A model generated the notes under the pieces. The model saw nothing but the letters and a program-made list of their open reading frames with translations, was not told where the DNA came from and did no database searches. 64,000 bases of DNA from Merdivicinus sp050943495 (GTDB lineage Bacteria > Bacillota > Clostridia > Oscillospirales > Ruminococcaceae). Positions 1 to 5,807 of the stretch are shown here, piece by piece. How positions within the stretch are numbered: position 1 is the first letter of the stretch; each line of letters starts with the position of its first letter. The stretch lies in assembly GCA_050943495.1 (NCBI GenBank), contig JBMNPH010000001.1:248001-312000 (forward strand). Direction: 5' to 3'. The translations under genes and the position numbers were made by a program.

Positions 1-10
1 AGGAGTTATT

Positions 11-874
11 TTGAAATTTGCAGTATTTACCGTTGGAATGCCGGAGTATTCGCCCGAGGAGGCAATCCGGACGCTGAAAGAATGCGGATATGATGGCGTG
101 GAATTCCGCATCACCAAACTTCCCACTGATCCGGAGGTGCTGAAGAAACCGTATTCCTACTGGGAAAATAACAAATGTACGGTTGATGAAGACCATCTTT
201 TGGAGGAAGCTCCCAAGCTGAAGGCGCTCTGCGAAGAAGCAGGAGTGGAAATCTGCGCACTGGGAACCTATATGCGCTGCAATGAGCCGGAACGCGTCGA
301 AAATGCTCTGAAAGCTGCTGTCATCATGGGATGCCCCAAAATCCGCGTCAGTCCTTATGGCTACGACGGCAAGGAAAATTACAGGGATCTGTTTGACCGG
401 GCCGTACAGGATTACCGGAAATTGGAACGTCTCGCAAAGCAGTATGGCGTTAAGATCAACATGGAAATGCACATGAACACAATTACGGCTTCTGCAAGTG
501 CAGCTTATCGTTTGGCTTCACATTTTGATCCCAACTATATCGGCGTCATCTATGATACCGGCAATATTGTATATGAGGGATTTGAGAATTATAAAGCCGC
601 GCTGGAGATCCTGGGCGAATATCTTGACCATGTCCACATTAAGAACGCGAAATGGAACCTTAAAGAGGAGAAAGATGGTGTAAAATATTGGGCGGCAGAT
701 AGCACGCCATTTAAAGAAGGACATACCGATTTTACCAAAGTTTTTGAAGCACTGCGTTCTGTCGGATATAACGGATATCTGACCTTTGAGGATTTCTCCA
801 ATGAGCAGAGTACGGAGGAGAAATTGCGCGGCAATATTGCATACATCAAGGGACTTGCGGAAACCATCCGCTGA
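11..874 (+). CDS. Sugar phosphate isomerase/epimerase (TIM barrel)
   Basis: This is a 287-residue protein of the AP-endonuclease-2/xylose-isomerase-like TIM-barrel superfamily, which covers sugar isomerases and epimerases such as IolE, IolI and tagatose epimerase. Candidate metal ligands sit at the ends of barrel strands: E152 (MEMHMN), D182 (YDTGN), H209 (HVHIKN) and E260 (TFEDF). The start is TTG, with AGGAG at positions 1-5 placed 5 nt upstream. The window edge hides whatever lies upstream, so an operon context cannot be judged. The superfamily call is sure; the substrate cannot be read from the sequence, and a carbohydrate catabolic role is only inferred. A strong terminator follows immediately. 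Confidence 0.85.
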   Translation: MKFAVFTVGMPEYSPEEAIRTLKECGYDGVEFRITKLPTDPEVLKKPYSYWENNKCTVDEDHLLEEAPKLKALCEEAGVEICALGTYMRCNEPERVENALKAAVIMGCPKIRVSPYGYDGKENYRDLFDRAVQDYRKLERLAKQYGVKINMEMHMNTITASASAAYRLASHFDPNYIGVIYDTGNIVYEGFENYKAALEILGEYLDHVHIKNAKWNLKEEKDGVKYWAADSTPFKEGHTDFTKVFEALRSVGYNGYLTFEDFSNEQSTEEKLRGNIAYIKGLAETIR

Positions 875-882
875 TAATCTGC

Positions 883-914
883 AAGAGGCAGCTCATTTAA
901 GCTGCCTCTTTTTT
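883..914 (+). terminator. Intrinsic terminator after the isomerase gene
   Basis: An 11-bp perfect stem (883-893 with 900-910), a 6-nt loop and a run of six T form a classic rho-independent terminator. It lies only 13 nt before the next start codon, so the glycosylase gene is probably reached by readthrough or by a promoter not recognised here. Confidence 0.9.
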
Positions 915-926
915 GTGGGAGGATTC

Positions 927-1748
927 ATGGATACAAAAATACAAGTACAGGGATTTTCACTGGCAGATACGCTGGACTGCGGACAGACATTTCGCTGGAA
1001 ACAAACCGGATCTCATACTTTTTGTGGGATTCAAAGGGGAAAGTATCTGAAGGTTTCTCAGGAAGGGGAAACGCTGATTTTTCATGGAATTTCTAAAGAT
1101 GAAGCCGACCGTGTGTGGACAGATTATTTTGATCTTCGGACAGATTATGCGGCAATGCAGGAGATTTTCCGCAAAGATCCGGTCCTTCAAAAGGCAGCTG
1201 CTTGCTGCGGCGGCATACGACTGCTTTGTCAGGATCCATGGGAAGCGCTGTGTTCCTTTATCATCAGTCAGAATAATAATATTCCTCGGATTAAGGCAAT
1301 TGTAGAGAGGCTTTGTCAGCAGTTCGGAGAGGAGTGTCCGGGCGGATATGCGTTCCCGAAACCGGAGAAACTAGCAGTCTGTACTGTGGAAGAACTGGCG
1401 CCACTGCGCGCAGGATTCCGTGCCAAGTATATCTTAGACGCTGCACAGAAAGTTGCGGGCGGAGAGGTGTCCTTAGAACGGATTTCCAATCTTCCGCTGG
1501 ATGAGGCACGGACTGAACTAATGCGGATCAAAGGAGTAGGGATCAAGGTGGCAGAATGTGCGCTGCTGTATGGATTTCATCGGTTGGACGCATTTCCTGT
1601 GGACACCTGGATCAGAAAGGCATTGGAAGAGTATTATCCGAATGGCTTTCCGGATTTTGCGCAGCCGCGCGGAGTTGCGCAGCAGTATCTGTTCCATTAT
1701 ATCCGGCATCGAAAAGAGTATGAAAAAAATGATTCCATATCCATCTGA
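927..1748 (+). CDS. 8-oxoguanine DNA glycosylase (OGG1-like)
   Basis: This 273-residue protein has the helix-hairpin-helix GPD fold of bifunctional OGG1-type glycosylase/AP-lyases, which excise 8-oxoguanine. The N-terminal OGG domain carries the DCGQxFRW signature (residues 17-24). The HhH motif IKGVGIKVAEC holds the expected Schiff-base lysine (K207), and PVDTW holds the catalytic aspartate (D226). ATG at 927 is preferred over upstream in-frame starts because GGGAGGA (917-923) is correctly placed and the terminator hairpin lies further upstream. The next gene is convergent. The pairing of OGG1 here with a MutT-like enzyme 1 kb away is compatible with oxidised-guanine defence, but they are not co-transcribed. 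Confidence 0.9.
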   Translation: MDTKIQVQGFSLADTLDCGQTFRWKQTGSHTFCGIQRGKYLKVSQEGETLIFHGISKDEADRVWTDYFDLRTDYAAMQEIFRKDPVLQKAAACCGGIRLLCQDPWEALCSFIISQNNNIPRIKAIVERLCQQFGEECPGGYAFPKPEKLAVCTVEELAPLRAGFRAKYILDAAQKVAGGEVSLERISNLPLDEARTELMRIKGVGIKVAECALLYGFHRLDAFPVDTWIRKALEEYYPNGFPDFAQPRGVAQQYLFHYIRHRKEYEKNDSISI

Positions 1749-1762
1749 ACGGATATGGAATC
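1731..1762 (-). terminator. Terminator shared between convergent genes
   Basis: A 12-bp perfect inverted repeat (1731-1742 with 1751-1762) overlaps the stop codon of the plus-strand glycosylase. Read on the minus strand it is followed by a T run (the A tract at 1723-1729), so it ends the minus-strand propeller gene and may also stop the plus-strand transcript. Confidence 0.85.
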
Positions 1763-1768
1763 ATCGAT

Positions 1769-2662
1769 TTATTCTGCAAGAATATGAGGAACGCCATCCC
1801 GGAAGACAATTTCCGCTTTGGAGATGTACCAAGTCTGCCCTTGGTCGGGACTTCCCTGATAAAACAGCCAAATGCGGCCGTTATCTTCGAATACATAAGG
1901 ATGACCGGATTCGCTGGAATTCCAGCTTCCCGGCGCGCCGTTTGTGAGCAGCGGCTGATTGGAAATACGATGGAAGTGAATGCCGTCTTCCGAAACTGCA
2001 CAGCCGACCTGCTGCGGAGTGCAGTTGTAGGAACCGCCGTAGAACATCCAGACTTTATCATCGTGAACGAGCGTGGCAGGTGCTTCAATGCAGCTGCCTT
2101 CCCACTTCATTTCCGGGAGAAGGAGGGACTGATCTGCCAGCGGATGGAAGTCAGCCGGGGTAAAATCTGAGTCGGGAAGTGCCCATGCGCCGCCGACCTT
2201 CTGAACCTGCATGGCGTGATCCCGCGACGCGAAATACAGCAGAAGTTTTCCATGAAAGAGGCAGACATCCGCATCAATTGCACGTCCGCAGCACCAGGTA
2301 GCATCCGGCCGCAGTACGGGATTCGCAGAATTTTTTTCGAAATGGACTCCGTCTTCAGATACGGCATGACAGATGGCATCCAGCGCGCCGTTGCCGTATG
2401 TCTGATAGAAGAGATGAACTTTTCCATTCAAGACAATTGCACCTGGTGCGCAGATGCCTTTTTGCTCACATTCCTGAGTGGGGAGAAGCTGTTCGATAAT
2501 TTCCCAGTTTTCCAGATCGGTTGACTCAGCAATACCGATCGACCATCCTTGGCAAAGGGGAGTGGGCGGGAGAGAATGATACAGCAGGTAACGTCCGCCG
2601 AAATGAACGACAGCTGGGTCTTTTGCAAAATTCTTACCAGATGCAGGGTTGGTAAAGCGCAT
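1769..2662 (-). CDS. GH43-type five-bladed beta-propeller glycosidase-like protein
   Basis: This 297-residue protein has no signal peptide. It carries repeated propeller blades with the pattern W-E-I/D-G-V-H-F (for example ENWEII, EDGVHF twice) and an aspartate in blade 1 (AKDPAVV), as in the GH43/GH62/GH32/GH130 clan. The conserved acid E in GSCIEAPATL matches the usual catalytic-acid blade. A cytoplasmic enzyme acting on an oligosaccharide is the likely role, perhaps beta-xylosidase or arabinofuranosidase, but specificity is not readable. It lies 24 nt downstream of the Nudix gene on the same strand, so the two are probably co-transcribed and end at the 1731-1762 terminator. Confidence 0.75.
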   Translation of the reverse strand: MRFTNPASGKNFAKDPAVVHFGGRYLLYHSLPPTPLCQGWSIGIAESTDLENWEIIEQLLPTQECEQKGICAPGAIVLNGKVHLFYQTYGNGALDAICHAVSEDGVHFEKNSANPVLRPDATWCCGRAIDADVCLFHGKLLLYFASRDHAMQVQKVGGAWALPDSDFTPADFHPLADQSLLLPEMKWEGSCIEAPATLVHDDKVWMFYGGSYNCTPQQVGCAVSEDGIHFHRISNQPLLTNGAPGSWNSSESGHPYVFEDNGRIWLFYQGSPDQGQTWYISKAEIVFRDGVPHILAE

Positions 2663-2686
2663 AACAACACCTCATTTTCTCAAAAT

Positions 2687-3079
2687 TCAAACGGAATGAA
2701 AATTTTGTTTGATATAAGCCAGAATATCCCGGTCTGCGGGACAGAAAGGATACTGTTCAATTTCTTCCGGCATAATCCATCGAATTTCCTGATGTTCCAG
2801 CTGCTGCGGAATCCCCTCACGGATGGAGGCGCGAAAGAAACTCAAATGGACAGTAATATCCGGATAGGTATAGACCGTTTCCAAAAAGAGATCTTCCGGT
2901 TCCACAGTTATTCCCAGTTCTTCTTGGCATTCCCGGATGAGCGCCTCTTCTTTGGTTTCGCCCGGTTCCACCTTGCCCCCGACGAATTCCCATAAAAATG
3001 CCAGCGTTTTACTTGCTGGCCGCTGTGCGATTAGGAAGCGCCCTTCTTTCCAAATCAGGGCAGCCACTACTTCCGTCAT
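2687..3079 (-). CDS. mutT: MutT-like Nudix hydrolase (8-oxo-dGTP diphosphatase)
   Basis: This 130-residue Nudix hydrolase has a complete Nudix box (G-x5-E-x7-REUxEExGU) around GGKVEPGE...RECQEELGI. The N-terminal AALIWKEGRFLIAQRP and the preceding-strand phrase WEFVGGKVEPGE are typical of MutT/NudG enzymes that sanitise oxidised nucleotides. The start at 3079 is chosen over a longer reading frame because AAAGGAG lies at the right distance and family similarity begins at MTEVVAAL. It is first in a two-gene minus-strand unit with the propeller gene. CTP pyrophosphohydrolase specificity is a possible alternative. Confidence 0.88.
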   Translation of the reverse strand: MTEVVAALIWKEGRFLIAQRPASKTLAFLWEFVGGKVEPGETKEEALIRECQEELGITVEPEDLFLETVYTYPDITVHLSFFRASIREGIPQQLEHQEIRWIMPEEIEQYPFCPADRDILAYIKQNFHSV

Positions 3080-3189
3080 GACTTGTTCTCCTTTCCTCGA
3101 AGCGGATTTTCTATCAGTCAGTATAGCATACCTGTTTTGAAAGTACAACCTTTCTTGGGAAATCTGAGAGGAGAAATTTCAAAAAGAAA

Positions 3190-3217
3190 AAACTCCTTCG
3201 AAAATCCGAAGGAGTTT
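3190..3217 (-). terminator. Terminator of the tRNA-Ser transcript
   Basis: An 11-bp perfect stem (3190-3200 with 3207-3217) is followed on the minus strand by TTTTTTCTTTTT. It lies 8 nt past the tRNA 3' end and ends the tRNA unit. Confidence 0.9.
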
Positions 3218-3225
3218 GAATAAAA

Positions 3226-3318
3226 TGGCGGAGAAGGAGGGATTCGAACCCTCGATGGGGTATTAGCCCATACACGAGTTCCAGTCGTGCGCCATAAACC
3301 GGGCTAGGCGACTTCTCC
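3226..3318 (-). tRNA. tRNA-Ser (anticodon GGA)
   Basis: This is a 93-nt tRNA with a long variable arm typical of class II tRNA-Ser. The acceptor stem is 7 bp (3312-3318 with 3230-3236), the discriminator is G (3229), and CCA is encoded (3226-3228). The anticodon loop reads C-T-GGA-A-C between a CACGA/TCGTG stem, so it decodes UCC and UCU. The T-arm GGGTTCGAATCCC is intact. It has its own promoter (3337-3365) and terminator (3190-3217), so it is a stand-alone transcription unit. Confidence 0.97.
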
Positions 3319-3336
3319 GTAACGAGAACGATAATT

Positions 3337-3365
3337 ATTATAGCAGAGAATAACAGGTTTGTCAA
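3337..3365 (-). promoter_or_regulatory. Promoter of the tRNA-Ser gene
   Basis: On the minus strand, TTGACA (3360-3365) and TATAAT (3337-3342) are separated by exactly 17 bp. The -10 box ends 18 nt before the tRNA 5' end. Both hexamers are consensus. Confidence 0.9.
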
Positions 3366-3398
3366 CCCTTTTTTAAAAAAAGTTTTTGGATGGAAATC

Positions 3399-3427
3399 TT
3401 GACAAAAGAAAGGGAGTGTGATAGAAT
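3399..3427 (+). promoter_or_regulatory. Promoter of the tyrS T-box transcript
   Basis: TTGACA (3399-3404) and TAGAAT (3422-3427) are spaced by 17 bp. Transcription would start near 3434, just before the T-box leader. Confidence 0.88.
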
Positions 3428-3433
3428 GACAAT

Positions 3434-3712
3434 ATCAGCGATGATGAGAAAGAGTACGGTTCTTTTGCGGAGTACAGAGAGCGTCCGGCTGGTGGAAGGG
3501 CGTGGAAGCGGGAATCGGAATACGTCTCGGAGCCGCATCCTGAACCATTTGCAGTAGGGATTGCCGGGAATGCCCGTTAACGCATTGGAGTATCCGTTTT
3601 GGTGTACTCGACGAGGCCGTTTTCGTGAGGGAACGGTAAACTGAGGTGGTAACACGTTTCAGAATGACTGAATCGTCCTCTGTCCATAATCTGGGCAGGG
3701 GATTTTTGTTTT
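3434..3712 (+). promoter_or_regulatory. T-box riboswitch (tyrosine) with terminator
   Basis: This leader of about 280 nt senses uncharged tRNA-Tyr. The T-box antiterminator sequence GAGGTGGTAACACG lies at 3643-3656. Its UGGU bulge can pair with the ACCA end of tRNA-Tyr, whose usual discriminator is A. A candidate specifier codon UAC (Tyr) is at 3521-3523 in a GAATACG context typical of stem I. A competing intrinsic terminator has a 10-bp stem (3676-3685 with 3693-3702) followed by T-rich sequence. When tRNA-Tyr is uncharged the antiterminator forms and tyrS is transcribed. Confidence 0.92.
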
Positions 3713-3743
3713 CCCTGCCAAATCATGAAAGGGAGTATGTAAA

Positions 3744-4964
3744 ATGACCGCTTACGAAGAACTCAAACGCCGTGGGCTGATTGCTCAGGTCACCGACGAA
3801 GAACTGGTGAGCAAACTGATTAACGAAGGAAAGGCTACTTTCTACATTGGCTTTGATCCCACCGCAGATAGTCTCCATGTCGGCCACTTCATGGCGCTCT
3901 GCCTGATGAAGCGCCTCCAAATGGCCGGTAACCGTCCGATCGCTCTAATTGGCGGCGGCACTGCTATGATCGGCGACCCCTCCGGCCGTACCGACATGCG
4001 CCAGATGATGACCCCGGAAACCATTCAGCATAACTGTGATTGTTTCAAAAAGCAGATGAGCCGTTTCATCGAATTTGGCGAAGGTAAGGCAATGATGGTA
4101 AACAATGCCGACTGGCTTTTGAACCTGAATTACATTGAATTTATCCGGGATATCGGTGCTTGCTTCTCGGTCAACAATATGCTTCGGGCGAAATGCTATG
4201 AACAGCGGATGGAAAAGGGTCTGTCCTTCCTGGAATTCAACTACATGATTATGCAGAGTTATGACTTCCTCTGCTTGTACCAAAAATATGGCTGTAACCT
4301 CCAGTTCGGCGGTGACGACCAGTGGAGCAATATGTTGGGCGGTACCGAACTGATCCGTAAAAAACTGGGTAAGGACGCTTCCGCTATGACCATCACCTTG
4401 CTTCTCAACTCGGAAGGCAAGAAGATGGGTAAAACCCAGTCCGGCGCAGTCTGGCTGGATCCTGAGAAAACTTCCCCCTACGATTTCTTCCAGTACTGGC
4501 GGAATGTGGATGACGCGGATGTCATCAAGTGCATGAAGCTGCTGACCTTTATTCCGATCGAAGAGATCGAGGAGATGGAACGCACACTGGAAGGCGCGCA
4601 GCTGAACTCTGCGAAAGAACGGCTGGCCTTTGAGCTGACCAAGCTGGTTCATGGTGAGGAAGAGGCAAATAAGTGCCTCGAGGCAGCGCGGAATATTTTC
4701 TCGGCAGCTGGCGGCGATACTTCCAATATGCCTTCCACCGAAATTTCTGCGGATGACCTGAAAGACGGCTGCATCGGCCTTCTGACCCTTCTGGTGAAAT
4801 GCGGCTTGGCTCCCTCAAACGGCGAAGCGCGCCGCCTGGTTCAGCAGGGCGGCATCCTGCTCGACGGCGAAAAGGCAACCGATCCTACCATGCAGGTGAA
4901 GCTGGAAAACGAAGTTGTCATCAAAAAGGGCAAAAAGATCTTCCATCGCGCATATCTCGCATAA
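3744..4964 (+). CDS. tyrS: Tyrosyl-tRNA synthetase
   Basis: This 406-residue class I synthetase attaches tyrosine to tRNA-Tyr. The HIGH-like motif is HVGH (45-48) and the KMSKS-like motif is KMGKT (227-231). A C-terminal S4 RNA-binding domain lies around residues 340-400 (SNGEARRLVQQGGILLDGE). The bacterial TyrRS tyrosine-binding phrase QFGGDDQWSN is present. Start ATG 3744 follows AAAGGGAG. It is a single-gene unit under the T-box leader, with a terminator directly behind it. Length is normal for the long (TyrZ-like, KMGKT) TyrRS class. Confidence 0.97.
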   Translation: MTAYEELKRRGLIAQVTDEELVSKLINEGKATFYIGFDPTADSLHVGHFMALCLMKRLQMAGNRPIALIGGGTAMIGDPSGRTDMRQMMTPETIQHNCDCFKKQMSRFIEFGEGKAMMVNNADWLLNLNYIEFIRDIGACFSVNNMLRAKCYEQRMEKGLSFLEFNYMIMQSYDFLCLYQKYGCNLQFGGDDQWSNMLGGTELIRKKLGKDASAMTITLLLNSEGKKMGKTQSGAVWLDPEKTSPYDFFQYWRNVDDADVIKCMKLLTFIPIEEIEEMERTLEGAQLNSAKERLAFELTKLVHGEEEANKCLEAARNIFSAAGGDTSNMPSTEISADDLKDGCIGLLTLLVKCGLAPSNGEARRLVQQGGILLDGEKATDPTMQVKLENEVVIKKGKKIFHRAYLA

Positions 4965-4970
4965 AAAACG

Positions 4971-5008
4971 AAAAGGACAGACTGTTGTATGCAGTCTGTC
5001 CTTTTATA
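4971..5008 (+). terminator. Terminator of tyrS
   Basis: A 14-bp perfect stem (4971-4984 with 4992-5005) has a 7-nt loop and a run of four T. Read on the minus strand it is also followed by T residues, so it can serve the convergent gene at 5018-5224 as well. Confidence 0.9.
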
Positions 5009-5017
5009 AATCCAAAA

Positions 5018-5224
5018 TTAAACGGCAGAATGGGAGGAGTCGTTCTCTTTTGCGGGAGGCTGTTCCATATCGCTCAATGCATAGGCGCAGCATTGTAATA
5101 CCAGCAGATTAAAGGAAATGTTGTTTTGAGCAGCAACCTGATTGAGTTCTTCAAAGAGTTCGGGAGTGAACCGAATGGTTCGTGCAACGTTTGCACCCTG
5201 AAAAATTTTTTGAACTGCAAACAT
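5018..5224 (-). CDS. Ribbon-helix-helix (Arc/CopG-like) DNA-binding protein
   Basis: This is a 68-residue protein. Residues 13-52 fit the ribbon-helix-helix fold: a beta strand ARTIRFTPELFEEL, then NISFNLLVLQCCAYAL as the second helix. Such proteins bind DNA as dimers and often repress their own gene. The start at 5224 is backed by AAGGAAGG. The 5225-5385 region it shares with the next plus-strand gene is full of inverted repeats that could be its operator. The C-terminal tail (PPAKENDSSHSAV) is polar and likely disordered. A toxin partner is not visible, so an antitoxin role is not supported. An orphan regulator is the best description. Confidence 0.7.
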   Translation of the reverse strand: MFAVQKIFQGANVARTIRFTPELFEELNQVAAQNNISFNLLVLQCCAYALSDMEQPPAKENDSSHSAV

Positions 5225-5385
5225 AGTGCTCGACCCTTCCTTTAAAAAATAAAATAACTTGTTATTTCTATTTTATTCCATTTTTCTTGGATTTACTATA
5301 ACCGGTTTTATAATCAAACTCGGTTATAGAAATTTTGATGTACTTCCATTACACTAAGGTTATAATAGTTTATAGGGGTGGTAAT
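5225..5385. promoter_or_regulatory. Divergent intergenic region with inverted repeats
   Basis: This AT-rich region lies between the ribbon-helix-helix gene (minus) and the small gene at 5386 (plus). It holds AATAAC-TT-GTTATT (around 5253-5266), an inverted pair CTATAACCG (5296-5304) and CGGTTATAG (5321-5329), and a further GGTTATA copy (5358-5364) that overlaps a TATAAT -10 box (5361-5366). The repeats share a GGTTAT/ATAACC core, consistent with operator half-sites. No convincing -35 box was found for the plus direction. Confidence 0.45.
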
Positions 5386-5571
5386 GTGTCCGACTTGCAC
5401 TATTCGGAAGCGTATCTTCATCTTTTTAACCGGGTGACAGATGCGCTGCGCCTTCTTTCCCAGAAAAATCCGCCAATCCATGCGGTTCGAGAGCTTCTCA
5501 CAGAGGCGCAGAGCGAAGCGGAGGAGCTTGCCATCGCGGAGGAGACGCCGGATGTTGTGAAAAAGGAGTAA
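5386..5571 (+). CDS. Small hypothetical protein (61 aa)
   Basis: This is a predicted 61-residue, mostly helical and acidic cytoplasmic protein. GTG at 5386 is preferred as the start because AGGGGTGG lies just upstream, and the sequence further 5' is promoter-like and repeat-rich. No recognised family. The phrase RVTDALRLLSQKNPPIHAVR may form a helical hairpin, and the C-terminus is Glu-rich. It lies opposite a ribbon-helix-helix gene and may share its control region. The pflB promoter begins 46 nt after its stop. Confidence 0.6.
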   Translation: MSDLHYSEAYLHLFNRVTDALRLLSQKNPPIHAVRELLTEAQSEAEELAIAEETPDVVKKE

Positions 5572-5616
5572 ATTTTGCGTTTTTGATACAAGATCTGGTG
5601 GATTTTAAAAAATCTA

Positions 5617-5645
5617 TTGACAAACGGATTTTTGTCTGCTATACT
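5617..5645 (+). promoter_or_regulatory. Promoter of the pflB transcript
   Basis: TTGACA (5617-5622) and TATACT (5640-5645) are spaced by 17 bp and placed directly before the riboswitch aptamer. Confidence 0.9.
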
Positions 5646-5653
5646 GCAAGTGT

Positions 5654-5763
5654 AATCTTCCGTGCGACTGACGGGTTTGTGGAGTCCACCACATGGGAAC
5701 ACGGAATTGTATTTTTTGCCGACCGTCTGGGCAGCCTTGGAAGCAGGGCTGCCCTTTTTGTTT
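5654..5763 (+). promoter_or_regulatory. ZTP (pfl motif) riboswitch with terminator
   Basis: The pattern CCGTGCGACTGACGGG, a GTGGAGTCCAC hairpin (5680-5690), closing CACGG (5700-5704) and the invariant GCCGACCGTCTGGGC (5718-5732) match the ZTP/ZMP riboswitch, first described as the pfl motif. The 3' conserved element runs into an 8-bp terminator stem (5729-5736 with 5747-5754) followed by five T. Ligand binding would therefore compete with termination. ZTP signals 10-formyl-tetrahydrofolate shortage, and formate from pyruvate formate-lyase feeds that pool. Confidence 0.93.
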
Positions 5764-5807
5764 TGGAAAGGGCAGCCGCCGGGAATCAGAAAGGAAGGTT
5801 TTTTGAG

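Noticed and set aside
3945..4652. Minus-strand open frame of 235 codons opposite tyrS
   Set aside because: Antisense to a strongly biased tyrS gene; no ribosome binding site or family similarity.
5018..5571. Toxin-antitoxin pair formed by the ribbon-helix-helix gene and the 61-aa gene
   Set aside because: The genes are divergent rather than in one operon, and the 61-aa protein has no toxin-like motif.
5583..5807. N-terminal extension of the pflB reading frame
   Set aside because: This stretch is the promoter and ZTP riboswitch. The normal Pfl N-terminus begins at 5808 with a good ribosome binding site.
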